From Polytrichum commune (taxonomy: Eukaryota > Streptophyta > Polytrichopsida > Polytrichales > Polytrichaceae), in the NCBI GenBank assembly GCA_950295325.1, contig OX485806.1, positions 21,826,001-21,890,000 on the forward strand: a stretch of 64,000 bases of DNA, written 5' to 3'. The notes beneath the pieces were generated by a model. It saw only the letters and a program-made list of their open reading frames with translations, had not been told where the DNA came from and made no database searches. Positions 31,262-42,069 of this stretch are shown here, one piece after another; within the stretch, counting starts at the first letter, position 1, and the number at the start of each line of letters is the position of its first letter. The position numbers and the translations under genes are program-made.

Positions 31262-33072
31262 TGTGAGGCCAAACCCACCACCCTTAAGCGTCCTAGTCCG
31301 GGTGATGGCTTTGAGAATCACATTCAATTCCTAATACCACAATGTGGATTGCTATATGGCTCTTATGTCCTAGGTATTAACTTCATCTCAACTCAACTTG
31401 CTTTGTTATTGTGAGCATCGTTGCTCGTAGTGGAATTTGATTTCTCAAGTGTCCAACCTGCGGCCTTGGCCACACATGCCCTTAAAGAGATCCCTCTAGA
31501 CTTCTTGATTTTTACTTCCTTCATCTTGTCCTTGCTAGGATCCTCCATATTCTCCATTAATCATGCACGTGATTTATTCCAACCAAAGAGTACGAGTGTT
31601 TAAAAACACTTACCTCAATGGGTAACCACCAACACATTCAAGAGTCACACACACTTCTACTTTCCTAATGAATCCAACTTTACCTAAGAACCAAGATGGC
31701 ATGAAAGAATCTAGTATGGTCTAGCAATCCCGCAAGGGATTAGCCTAACTGCCTCCCCCCCATAGTAGCCTAACTTATTAAAGCTAACGAACTAACTTAA
31801 GCCCAGCCGAAGTACGGTCCCGCAGCCTAGCTCCTTGGCCTTGGCCTAGCAGAAATATGGTCCAGCAGCTCCGCTCCTTGGCGTAGGCCCAGCAGAAATA
31901 CAATCCAGCAGCCTTGGCTGCCCTTAGCCTTAGGCTCAGCAAAAATACAATCCAACAGCCCAGCTGCCTTGGCCGTAGGCCCAGCAGAAATACAATCCAG
32001 CAGCCTTGGCTGCCCTTAGCCTTAGGCCCAACAGAAATACAATCCAGCAGCCTTGGCTGCCCTTAGCCTTAGGCCCAGCAGAAATACAGTCCAGCAACCT
32101 TGGCTGTAGGCCCAGCAGAAATACAATCCAGCAGCCTTGGCTGCCCTTAGCCTTAGGCCCAGCAGAAATACAGTCCAGCAGCTAAGCTGCCTTGGCATTA
32201 GGCCCAACAGAAATACGGTCCAGCAGCTCCGCTCCTTGGCTTAGGCCCCGCAGAAATACAGTCCAACAACCTTGGTTGCCTTGGCCGTAGGCCCAGCAGA
32301 AATACAATCCAGCAGCCTTGGCTGCCCTTAGCCTTAGGCCCAGCAGAAATACAATCCAACAACCTTGGTTGCCTTTACTACAACCCCCCTCATCCCCTAA
32401 TCAAGGTTTTCTAAATTCTTCTTTTCTTTTCTTCCCTTTGCTTCTAAGTCATGAACTAATCTAACACATTACTTTCATTAACTACCACCTAATCACTACA
32501 TGCAATCTTAAGCTCTAAGAGCTCACTCACTTGGTAGGCCTTGAGAGAGAGAGCTTAACTAATTAACTTCACTAAAACTAATAACCCACACACGTGGCTC
32601 AAGCTCTTAAGAGCTTGCTCCCTTGAGAGCGCTTGATGGAGAGAGAGAAAAATGAGAGAGAAAACACCTTAAGTAGCAAAGAGGGAGAGAGGGAGAGGGA
32701 GAGAGAGGTGAGGATAGGGTGAGAGGATTAGCACCCCCAATCACAATCCTTTAACCCTCTCCTCCAAAGTAGGGACTAATCCCCTTCCACCAAGCTTCCT
32801 TCTTCCTAAACTATCAAGGTGGATCCAAAAGTGGGCATTTAACCCGCGGAGCTCACCTTGCTTCACCTTACCCCCTACTCACATTATCAAGGCATACTCC
32901 TATTGAAATCAAGCCTTGAAATAACCACACAACACATTCTAAAGCCTAAACTTAAATCCAAACCACACTTCACTCTTTTTATGTTTTATGAATAATCATA
33001 ACACCTCAAAGTCAAACTAAAATTGGTTTCGAAGAGTTAATCACCACATGTGGGCACCATTTTGGGCTCACA
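31262..33072 (-). mobile_element. Solo LTR, family A copy 2 (1811 bp, minus orientation)
   Basis: On the plus strand it begins TGTGAGGCCAAACCC and ends TTTTGGGCTCACA. The flanking pentamers are GTTGC (31257-31261) and GCTGC (33073-33077), a 4 of 5 match. It interrupts LINE ORF1. It contains the CT-rich tract near 32640-32710 and its own minisatellite (about 31800-32375). Confidence 0.85.
31800..32375 (-). repeat. Minisatellite within LTR family A copy 2 (~47-bp unit)
   Basis: Units read CAGCAGAAATACAATCCAGC then AGCCTTGGCTGCC then CTTAGCCTTAGGCC, about twelve copies with variants. The unit differs from those in the other LTRs, although all share CAGC/CTGCTGG-type cores. Confidence 0.88.
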
Positions 33073-33858
33073 GCTGCACCTCCTGCTCTTGCGGTGTGTT
33101 GTTGGACAGCGTTGGTTGCTGGATGGTTGCTTCCATGCCGTCTCTCTCTACTGGTGGTGTCTCTTGAGGTACCCTGGAGCGCTTCTGGACCCTGTTATCT
33201 TTTTTGGGGCAATGACGTACTTGGTGTTCCCTAGACCTACATCTTCCACATTGGTTCGGTAGGCCACTATATTCTAATTTGTACTCAACAGTGCCGTTGC
33301 GGTCTAATCGTGGTAGAACTATGGTGGGAAGTTGTTCAGACTTCGAACTAGAACTCTAATCCGAGGGCCAAACAGTTTCGCTCTATATGCTTCCGAGTTG
33401 TCGATAGTGATAACCTGCCCCATTCGTTCCCCTATGGTTCGGAAAAAAGCTTCCTCTCTTAGAATTTGACACAAATCCACAATTTGCACCCACACCGGAT
33501 AGTCGAGTTGATCCTCCGCTTGTGTTGTCTTTGGGTCAAAGTGTGGTCTCCAACTGGAGAATGAAATGGCCGTCGAGTCGCATGCTAGCTCAGTCTGAGT
33601 TAGCACGTGAATCCTGCCCTCTGGATTTGTAAACGTTACCTCAAACAAGTTGTTAGTTTTGAGGGATAGGAATGCAAAGGATGGGTGCAGAGTATCCCGG
33701 GCCCAACCTGTGAGAGCTTTAAGCCCGGGATGCTTACCTTGTATTCTTCCGAGGAGAAATACCTCTGCTTTGGCTGCACATGTGTTGCGAAGCGTCGATA
33801 GTAGTGCCTCCGGAACGGTGATCACTAACTTTCGTGGGATTGTGTCTGGTTGTGTGTC
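33073..33858 (-). pseudogene. LINE ORF1, N-terminal part: DUF4283-like domain and CCHC knuckle
   Basis: The main open stretch is 33825-33319 and resembles the DUF4283 domain of plant L1 ORF1 proteins (WVQIVDLCQILREEAFF and the ITIDNSEAYRAKLFG stretch). A frameshift near 33320 leads to a knuckle, CGRCRSREHQVRHC (about 33206-33247), in the next frame, followed by a basic and Gln-rich linker up to the family A LTR. The true start codon lies beyond the next insertion at 39979-39981. Confidence 0.78.
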
Positions 33859-34599
33859 TGTGAGCCCAAAATCGTGCCCACATGTGGTGATTAACTCTTC
33901 GAACCCAATTTGTGTTTGACTTTGATGTGTTATGTTTATTCACAAAACATAAAAAGAGTGAAGTGTGGTGTGAATTTAAGTTTAGGCTTTAGAATGTGTT
34001 GTGTGATTATTTCAAGGATGAACTCAATAAGTGTATGCCTTGATAATGTGAGTAGGAGGTAAGGTGAAGCAAGGTAAGCTCCGCGGGTTAAATGCCCACT
34101 TTTGGATCCACCTTGGTAGTTTAGGAAGAAGGAAGCTTGGTGGATGGGGTTTAGTCCCTACTTTGGAGGAGAATGTTAAAGGATTGTGATTGGGGGTGCT
34201 AATCCTCTCACCCTATCCTCAGCTCTTTGTGAGGCCAAATCCACCACCCTTAAGCGTCCTAGTCCGGGTGATGGCTTTGAGAATCACATGTATCTCTTAC
34301 AACCTTGAACCATGTGCAAAGTAATTTTTATGTCCAAAAGAACACATATTATTTCCACTCATTGTGCTTTATTAATGTTAGCCTCTTGGCTTGTGCTAGA
34401 GTTGGCCTTCTCAAGAGTCCACCCCGCGGCTTTAGCCACACATGCCCTTGCTTACCTTGAATGGGGATGTACCCATTCGTCGTTTGCAATCCCGCCGGTG
34501 GGTTAAAAGTTTGTCTCGCGTTACCATGGTCGTAATACAAATTTGGTGGTCTAAGTTCATTAGATGGTCCACCTTGAGGTCTAGCTCCTCTCATATTAT

Positions 34600-36250
34600 C
34601 CCTCGCTTATTGTTGTGGATTGACTACTGGATATGGCGTGCTAATGACTTTATCCGGTTGACGACATTCATCCGAAGGGTGGTTCCCCTCACAATTACTA
34701 CAACCGTAACCTTGTCCATCGGACCAACATTGACCTTGGGCGTGCCATTTCCCACAAACCGAATGAAATTCTTTCTTCTCATTGTCTTGACCACCTTGAC
34801 CTCTAGGATGGTAATTTCTATTGTTCCCTTGACCATAGTGAGGTGGTGCTTGACCTCGATGATTTTGTAGCGGTGGACCATTGTATCTCCGTTGATCACG
34901 GTTTTGTCCAACTCTACAATATTGACGAGTATGGCCCGGTTGGCCACATTGAACACACCATAAACCCGACGAATGTCTACCCGACTCAATAGGTGGTGGA
35001 AGTCCCGGTTGTTGGCTTTTGATCATTAATGACGTTTAGTCGGTAAGGCTTTGCATTTGTTTGATCATGGCCTCTTGGAATCCTAATTGACTAGCACCTA
35101 ATCGTTGCTCTACTTCCTCAAGGTGTAGATCAACTCTAGGGGCCGGTAGTGCTAGTAATGACACCGGTTCTCTAACCGCCAAAGGACATGGACCACCATC
35201 GGCTATAGCATAAGGAGCTTGATTCTCATACTTGACCGGATCGATCGTGACCACTCTAGGTCGAATGGGGATGAATTGAGGTATCAATTCATCTTCCCTC
35301 CTCCACAAACGCTCATGATCTTTGTCCAAACTTTCTATCTCCCTAGCCGCTCGTTTGGCATCCGCTAATGTGTGAGGACTTTTCTCAAGGACACTCCTAA
35401 TAGTTCCCGACTTAAAAAATCCTTGGATAAAAAATTGTTTTAGTGTGTCGTCATTGAGCATGGTGCCCACGAACCGCGTACACACTAAATCAAATCTTCT
35501 AATATATGCCGAGATCTCTTCCTTCCTACCTTGCTTCAATGAAGCTAACGCTCTCAAGGCCGTGCTTTGACCAACTTCCGGACGGAACTCGTTTAAGAAT
35601 TCTCTTTGTAATTGATCCCAACCTCTAAAATGACCTTCGGCATGGTCCCTATACCACTCATAGGCCTCGCCCTCTAAAGTGGTGGGAAACCGAACTAACC
35701 AATAACCCGGGTTACTCACGAGGGAGCTAGCCAACCTCTCCATATACCTCTCCATATGCCTTGAAGGATCCTCATCCTTAGTTCCATAAAACTTAGGAAG
35801 GTGGGACGGTATGTCCAACGCTTGTAAGTTTTATGGAACTACAATGGGTAAGCCTCTCGGCCTAACCAATGGATCAATCGGCGGTATAGGAGGTATGGGT
35901 GGCGGATTCATTTCTCGATCCTCATCCATCATGATCGATGAACTATCTAATAATCCACTAACAACTTCTATCGGAAACTCCTCACTAGGTGTATAATTTT
36001 CCGAAGAAGTTTCACCACTCAACTTGGAGGGAGTGGCCTCCCCTTCAAGTTGAGCTCCTAATTCTAATGTATCTAAAAATGATCTAGTCTTAGGTTCAAC
36101 ATTTAAGCAACTTTCTATCCTAACATCATCTTGTTCTACTCTATGACTACTTCTAGAAGATCGCCTCCTTCGCGTAGATTTTTCCAATCCTACTATCAAG
36201 CTTGGTCTTTGAGAACGAGTCTTACCTTGCATTCCATAAGAATCGATCAA
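34600..36250 (-). pseudogene. Gag protein of the gag-only element
   Basis: The N-terminal part (36250-35831) is acidic and Pro-rich. After one in-frame TAA at about 35829 the retrotransposon-gag core follows (35818-35036), with LPKFYGTKDEDPSRHMERYM, EGEAYEWYRDHAEG, QLQREFLNEFRPE and the coiled helix before RREDELIPQF. A further segment (35026-34607) has the knuckle CVQCGQPGHTRQYC and a second Cys cluster, CSNCEGNHPSDEC. It would form capsids using enzymes supplied by another element. Damage is slight: one stop and one break near 35030. Confidence 0.82.
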
Positions 36251-37127
36251 CCATCATTTGACCAAAATACAATTTTCACATTTCCCCTCTTAGTATTATC
36301 ACTTTTCTTGGTGTAAATTAAAACTTATGGAGGTGAGGAAAGAGAACCTGCAAGCCCACTTAAGTGAAAAAAATCCCCAACAAGAGATAGACATGTTCAT
36401 GCCAATTCTTAGTCAAGTCGGAGCATCATCTCCGCACTTTTCTTCGAATAGGCACTCACCACAATACCGATAGTGAGGGGGTGACCGTTGCCATACACTA
36501 CATTGAAAATCAAGGCATCACCCTCAAGTTTCCAACATAATGTGATGGCTAGGGAATTACCTTCTACAACGGGTAACGACAATAACGAATACTAAAATTG
36601 TTCCTTAATTATTTAGAAGTTTTAATTGGAAGAAAATGACATACCTCAAGCTATCGCTTCCCCCTGCAAGTTAGCACTTCCCTCGGTCGTGATTCAACGT
36701 GATATCACAATCACTAAATTTAACTAATAACTCTAACCTATAGATTCCAAGCCCAAAACTTGGAGACTCACCCCGGGGTGAATGTCGAAGTCGAATTCCT
36801 AAATTAATTATCCCTCTAAAGATTTAATGAGCTACCGATCTTAGGTTCCTTTTGATGTTCTTAGCAAAACCCCAAGAAGGTGGCGATCGTACCTTCGCCG
36901 CGCTCCTTCCTCAAAAATGAAATTGCATAATTGACAATGCAATTCATTCCAAGGAATTAATTGAAATACAACTACTCTAATAAATTCAAATATAAAACCC
37001 AAAAGAGGATACTTACCGAACCTCGAGTGCTCCTTCCTCCTTCTCAAGTTTGTATCTCCACATTCTCCTAGTTGCCTCCAAGTCTTCTATCTACTCCCCG
37101 CTTCACTCCCGGCGGACGCACCATTTA

Positions 37128-38603
37128 TGTGAGGCCAAATCCATCACCCTTAAGCGTCCTAGTCCGGGTGATGGCTTTAAGAATCACATGTATCTCTTAC
37201 AACCTTGAACCATGTGCAAAGTAAATTTTATGTCCAAAAGAACACATATTGTTTCTACTCATTGTGCTTTATTAATGTTAGCCTCTTGGCTTGTGCTAGA
37301 GTTGGCCTTCTCAAGAGTCCACCCCGCGGCTTTAGCCACACATGCCCTTAAGGACATTCCCCTCGCTCGTTTAACCTTCACTCCTTTTTTCTTGTCATTG
37401 CAAGAGTCTTCCACATTCTCCATTAATAATGCAAGTGAGTTATTTTGACCGGGAGGTTCAAGTGTTGAAAAACACTTTACTCAACGGCTAAATACACTCA
37501 TACAAACCCACACGTAGCACAAACTAGCCTAATGGGTCTAACTACTTAGCCACCCCTAAAATGTCTAATGCAATCTAGTTTTTTATGTGCTAACACCCAC
37601 TAATTGGGCGTAGCCTTGCTAACCCCTAGATATCATAATGGTGGTTTGTTGCTAAGCCTCGCAGCTGCAATCTAGCCACGGCCTCGGTCTGCCTAAGTAA
37701 ACCAACAGCCCAACTGCAGTTAGCCACGGCCTCGGGCTACCTAAATAAACCAGCAACCCAGCTGTAGTTGGCCACGGCCTCCAGCTGCCTAAGTAAACCA
37801 GCAGCCTAGCTGCAGTTGGCCACGGCCTCGGGCTGTCTAAGTAACCAGCAGCCCAGCTGCAATCTGGCCACGGCCTCCAATACCCGAATGGATAACCCAC
37901 CTACTAGTTGCTCCTTAATACAAACCCCTTCATTCACTAACAAATGTTTTCTAAGTTTTTCTTACTATTTCCTTTTCTTTGCTCCTAATGAACTAATCTA
38001 ACACACTAATTTCACTAACTACTAACTAATCAACACGTGCAATCTTAAACTCTAAGAGCTCACTCACTTGGGAGGCATTGAGAGAGAGAGCTTAACTAAT
38101 TAACCTCACTAAAAACTAATAACCCACACACGTGGCTCAAGCTCTTAAGAGCTTGCTCCCTTGAGAGCGCTTGATGGAGAGAGAGGAAAATGAGAGAGAA
38201 ACCACCTTAAGTAGCAAAGAGGGAGAAAGGGAGAGAGAGGTGAGGATAGGGTGAGAGGATTAGCACCTCCAATCACAATCCCTTAACCTTCACCTTCAAA
38301 GTAGGGACTAATCCCCTTCCACCAAGCTTCCTTCTTCCTAAACTACCAAGGTGGATCCAAAAGTGGGCATTTAACCCGCGGAGCTCACCTTGCTTCACCT
38401 TACCCCCTACTCACAATATCAAGGCATACTCTTATTGAATTCAACCTTGAAATAATCACGCAACACATTCTAAAGCCTAAACTTAAATCCAAACCACACT
38501 TCACTCTTTTAATGTTTTGTGAATAATCATAACACATCAAAGTCAAACTAAAATTGGTTTCGAAGAGTTAATCACCACATGTGGGCACCATTTTGGGCTC
38601 ACA
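37128..38603 (-). repeat. 5' LTR of the gag-only element
   Basis: It is the same family as the solo LTRs. On the plus strand its ends are TGTGAGGCCAAATCC and TTGGGCTCACA. It has its own minisatellite at about 37660-37885, with units reading GCCACGGCCTCGGGCTGCCT then AAGTAAACCAGCAGCCCAGC. Confidence 0.85.
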
Positions 38604-38994
38604 CTCTCTCTCCCTCTCTCCCTCTCTCCCTCTTTGCTACTTAAGGTGTTTTCTCTCTCATTTTTCTCTCTCTCCATCAAGTGCTCTCAAGGGAGCAAGC
38701 TCTTAAGAGCTTGAGCCACGTGGGTGGGTTATTAGTTTTTAGTGAAGATAGTTAGTTAAGCTCTCTCTCTCAATGCCTTCCAAGTGGGGGAGCTCTTAGA
38801 ATTTAAGATTGGATGTGTTGATTAGTTAGTAGTTAGTGAAAATAGCGTATTAGATTAGTTCATTACTTAAGAGCAAGGAAAAGGAAAGAAGGATAAAGAC
38901 TTAGAAAGCATGTAATTAGGGAATGAGAGGGTTTCTATTAAGGTGCAACTAGTAGCTGGGTTACCCACTCGGGTATGGTAACCCCTTGGATTTA

Positions 38995-39418
38995 GACTGC
39001 AGCTGGCTGGTGGTGGGTTAGACCACACCGAGACTGTGGGACTGCAGCTGGGCTGGTGGTGGGTTAGACCACACCGAGACTGTGTGACTACAGCTGGGCT
39101 GCTGGTGGGTTAGACCACACCGAGACTGTGTGACTGCAGCTGGGCTGCTGGTGGGTTAGACCACACCGAGACTGTGTGACTGCAGCTGGGCTGCTGGTGG
39201 GTTAGACCACACCGAGACTGGGGGACTGCAGCTGGGCTGCTGGTGGGTTAGACCACACCGAGACCGTGTGACTGCATCTGGGCTGCTGGTGGGTTAGACC
39301 ACACCGAGACTGGGGGACTGCAGCTGGGCTGCTGGTGGGTTAGACCACACCGAGACCGTGTGACTGCAGCTGGGCTGCTGGTGGGTTAGACCACACCGAG
39401 ACTGTGGGACTGCAGCTG
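38995..39418 (+). repeat. Minisatellite within LTR family A copy 3 (46-bp unit)
   Basis: About ten near-identical units reading GACTGCAGCTGGGCTGCTGG then TGGGTTAGACCACACC then GAGACTGTGT. It is the most homogeneous of the four arrays, so probably the most recent expansion. Confidence 0.92.
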
Positions 39419-39963
39419 CAAGGCTTAGCAACAAATCATTTTAGACCATCTAGGGGTTAGCAAGGCTAGTTCAATTAGTAAGTGTTAGCACATAAAACAA
39501 AAAAGAAAACTAAACCACATTAGGCACTTAGGGGTGGCTAAATAGTTAGATTCATTGGGCTAGTTGGTACCACGTGTGGGTTGTATGAGTGTGTTTAACC
39601 ATTGATAAAAGTATTTTTCAACACTTGCACCGATCGGTCAAAAATAACTCACTTGCGTTATTAATGGAGAATGTGAAGGACTCTTGCAATGGCAAGAGAA
39701 ATGATGTGAAAATCAAGAGAGTGAGGGGAATGTCCGTAAGGGCATGTGCGGCTAAAGCCGCGGGTTGGACTCTTGAGAAAGCCAACTCTAGCACTAGCCA
39801 AGAGGCCAACATTAATAAAGCACAATGAGTGAGACAATATGTGTTCATTTGAACATGACAATTACCTTGCACATGGTTCAATATTGTAATAGATAAATGT
39901 GATTCTCAAAGTCATCACCTGGACTAGGACGCTAAAGGGTGGTGGATTTGGCCTCACAGTGTC

Positions 39964-40313
39964 GTTGGTGACTTCTGCCATGTTGGGGTGCTGTTTGGGC
40001 GGGGATGGAGATGAATTCGATGCCGGGTGTGTGCGATCCAGCTGCTGGCGTGGGAGGCGACGGCTCTCCTACCTGCGCGGTGATCTGCCACAAGAGAGAA
40101 GGTTGCGCAGCTTGCGATTGCTCCAGATAGTGTTTGGGGCGTCTCCTTGGCTGCAGGTTAGGCTTATCCGAAGCGTAATCTCTTTAGGAATCTCTGTGTG
40201 GTTACCTCGAAGCATGATTTCTTCTCTACCTACAAGAAATCTTCACATCTTGCACTCTTCCTAAAAAACCGGATCTCACCCGGTTTTTGCGGAGCTCCGC
40301 CCCCAAGCCGCCA
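39964..40313 (-). promoter_or_regulatory. LINE 5' UTR and ORF1 start
   Basis: On the minus strand the element begins TGGCGGCTTGGGGGCGGAG and runs to the ORF1 ATG at 39979-39981, whose first residues (MAEVTND) are cut by the family A LTR and continue at 33853. It is GC-rich, as expected for an internal LINE promoter. A short upstream ATG frame begins at about 40213-40215. Confidence 0.6.
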
Positions 40314-40330
40314 CGCCAAGCCTCTTACCA
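40314..40330. repeat. 17-bp TSD of the LINE, right copy
   Basis: It is identical to 13407-13423 and marks the 5' boundary of the LINE. Confidence 0.97.
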
Positions 40331-41025
40331 TTCTCACGAGCAAGGACCAACCTTGGACTTGGGGTCGTGAGCAACGGCAGGCATTTGAGACATTGAAGCA
40401 GAAATTGGGTGCGGCTCCAGTGCTTCGACGTCCGGATGTCTCCAAATCCTTCCAGTTGCATACGGATTGGAGTTCATTGGGTTTGGGAGCAGTTCTTACT
40501 CAGAAGGATGATTTCGGCCGGGAGTATGTTGTTGTTTACGCTTCGCAAAGCAATAACACGGCGGAGGCTAATTATTCGTCCTACGAAGGAGAAGCATTGG
40601 CGGCGGTATGGGCTATTGCCCATTTTCGGCCGTATCTTTATGGTCAGCACTTTACTTTAGTGATTGATCATCAGCCGTTACGGTGGCTCATGGAGTCAGA
40701 TAAGCTTACTGGCAAGCTTGCCAGGTGGGCTTTGTTGCTCCAGGAGTATGACTTTGAGGTGGTACACCGTGCTGGGATTACCAACATGGATGCGGATGGA
40801 CTCTCACGCAATCCAAGTCCTTCGGATGAGGACTTAACCGGGGCCAGGTGGCATGGAGATTGTGATCGAGAGGCGGTTCCAGGTTGGCACGCGGCTACTT
40901 ACCTCACTTTATTTTTTGGTGCATCTGTTGAGATTCCGATACAGGGCTCAAATGATGAGACTGATCGGCCTCAAGCTATTGCGGATATATGGGAGGATCT
41001 TCCTGTATTGCATAAGCTTCAATAG
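40331..41025 (+). CDS. Gypsy RT connection and RNase H, continuation after the LINE
   Basis: It resumes exactly where 13423 stopped (LTILTSKDQPWTWG). RNase H hallmarks are FQLHTDWSSLGLGAVL, YASQSNNTAEANYSSYEGEA (conserved E), VIDHQPLRWLM and AGITNMDADGLSRNP. The domain degrades the RNA template during replication. The frame is open to TAG at 41023-41025, which then separates it from integrase. Confidence 0.92.
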
Positions 41026-41118
41026 GGTATCTTTCCTTTGTCTATTTTGGCAATGGAAAGGGATAGGATTGGACATCGAATAACAAGGTTCCGTTGGGAG
41101 AACGGTTTGTAATTTCGA

Positions 41119-41531
41119 TTGTGGCCGGATGGGACAAGGCGTATTGTTCCTAGGCCGGATCAGAGGGCCTCCTTGGTGCGACAAGTGCACGAGGAACTTG
41201 GCCATTTTGGCATACACAGGGTACATTCGATGTTGCGTGGCCAATATTGGTGGACTGGCATGTATCAGCAGGTGGCTACCTATGTCGGGAGGTGTAAAGT
41301 TTGTGACCGGGTTAGGTCTAGCTTTAACACCTTATCACCTCAGTTACAGCCCTTACCTATCATGGGATTGGGCTACCGTTGGTCGCTGGACTTTGCAGGG
41401 CCGTTGGTGGTTACACCATGTGAAGCAAAGTACGTTTTGGTGATGGTGGAGCATTTTAGCACGTGGATTGAGCTTGTTGCTCTACCCCAAAACTCTGTAG
41501 AGTTGGCCGCGGCCGCCTTTTTGGATCGAAT
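41119..41531 (+). pseudogene. Gypsy integrase, N-terminal part (truncated)
   Basis: The zinc-binding HHCC module is visible (VHEELGHFGIHRVHSML...CKVCDRV), followed by the start of the catalytic core, YRWSLDFAGPL (first Asp) and YVLVMVEHFSTWIELVAL. Homology ends after AAAFLDR at about 41531, where the usual FGAP...DQG region is replaced by R-element sequence. The second Asp, the Glu and the C-terminal domain are missing, so it cannot function. Confidence 0.9.
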
Positions 41532-41773
41532 CGAGGTATGGCGCAATCACCAAATCGAGATATGGGAGGCATCAGTGGTGATGAATAACGCGATTGTAGC
41601 GGCGAAACGCCAAAAGACGGATAAATATAACGACTTGGTTGATGAGATATGCCGCCGGTTTCCGAACAACGACGTACGATTCTGCGCAATGGTAGTGGGC
41701 GTAATGAGAACAGTCCCGGCGACGATCAAACAAACATTCCGCGACAATCAGCCCAAGGCGCAGACGTCCTAGG
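41532..41773 (+). pseudogene. C-terminal fragment of the R-type element: restriction-like-endonuclease-type domain
   Basis: VAAKRQKTDKYNDLVDEICR followed by FPNNDVRFCAMVVGVMRTVP matches the shape of the end of RLE domains: a K/R-rich helix with KY..L..EI, then a hydrophobic strand ending VVGxxGxVP. The central PD/D part is missing. The frame ends at TAG 41770-41772; coding-like sequence continues in a second frame to about 41915 with damage. Taken with the RT at 2968-4535, it is read as the other half of the same element. Confidence 0.55.
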
Positions 41774-42069
41774 TGATCCATGAGATCATTCAGGCGATCG
41801 GCAACCACAATCACAAATTGTGGCTCGCTCGGGACCAGATGCACAATCGACGGATAAACTTCCCAAACGAGGTGGCAGGGGCGTGGGTTTCGAAATGCAG
41901 GTGGCTACATCGCGAATAAGTATTGCGAGGACCTCGAACAACGTGAGGAATGGGAGGTACAACCGCGCGAAGCGACGGCGGAGTGGCCCCAGCTGTCAAA
42001 TCGAACGCAGATAGATAGGTTCTACTATAGGGTACTTAACAATGCAGCAAGATGGGCACGAAACGCCAT

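Larger units (their letters stand above)
34228..38603 (-). mobile_element. Gag-only LTR retrotransposon of family A, minus orientation
   Basis: It inserted into a related LTR of the opposite orientation. A full 5' LTR lies at 37128-38603 (1476 bp). Only about 222 bp of the 3' LTR remain (34228-34449); the homology breaks at GCCCTT and is followed by unrelated DNA, so a deletion removed the rest. Flanking pentamers are CTCTT (34223-34227) and CTCTC (38604-38608). The internal region encodes gag only, with no protease, RT or integrase, which fits a gag-only non-autonomous element. The base run just inside the 5' LTR, TGGTGCGTCCGCCGGGAG, is the candidate primer-binding site. Confidence 0.82.
33859..39958 (+). 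mobile_element. Solo LTR, family A copy 3, itself split by a gag-only element
   Basis: It begins TGTGAGCCCAAAATCG and ends GGATTTGGCCTCACA, with a perfect 5-bp TSD, GTGTC (33854-33858 and 39959-39963). The LTR itself is 33859-34227 plus 38609-39958 (about 1.7 kb); the rest is the nested element at 34228-38603. It carries a minisatellite at about 38995-39418. It interrupts the first codons of LINE ORF1. Confidence 0.88.
13424..40313 (-). mobile_element. L1-type LINE on the minus strand, ~8.2 kb after removing four later insertions
   Basis: Read on the minus strand it has ORF1 (start at 39981; DUF4283-like domain, CCHC knuckle, Pro-rich tail), a 15-base gap, then ORF2 with AP-type endonuclease, RT and zf-RVT-like domains and a long Gln/Pro-rich C-terminus. 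It is bounded by 17-bp TSDs. Four elements interrupt it: 16542-18482, 20171-29028, 31262-33072 and 33859-39958. Subtracting them with their TSDs leaves about 8155 bp. No poly(A) (poly-T on plus) is present at the 3' edge, unlike typical plant L1. The gypsy host must predate it. Confidence 0.92.
4536..41531 (+). mobile_element. Ty3/gypsy retrotransposon carrying a C5 DNA methyltransferase domain
   Basis: Coding order on the plus strand is gag with two CCHC knuckles, aspartic protease, cytosine-C5 methyltransferase, RT (12421-13423), then after the LINE insertion the RT connection/RNase H (40331-41025) and the integrase N-terminus (41119-41531). The position of RT before integrase is Ty3/gypsy-like. 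The integrase stops after the first catalytic Asp region and is joined directly to R-element sequence at about 41531, so the 3' LTR is lost. The 5' LTR boundary cannot be set without its partner; the region 4536 to about 8150 probably holds it. Frame lesions include a gag frameshift and stop, a 149-bp duplication in the methyltransferase and a TAG in RT. Confidence 0.8.

Noticed and set aside
30908-31414. Plus-strand frame of 168 residues
   Set aside because: It is the antisense shadow of LINE ORF1 and continues into an LTR.
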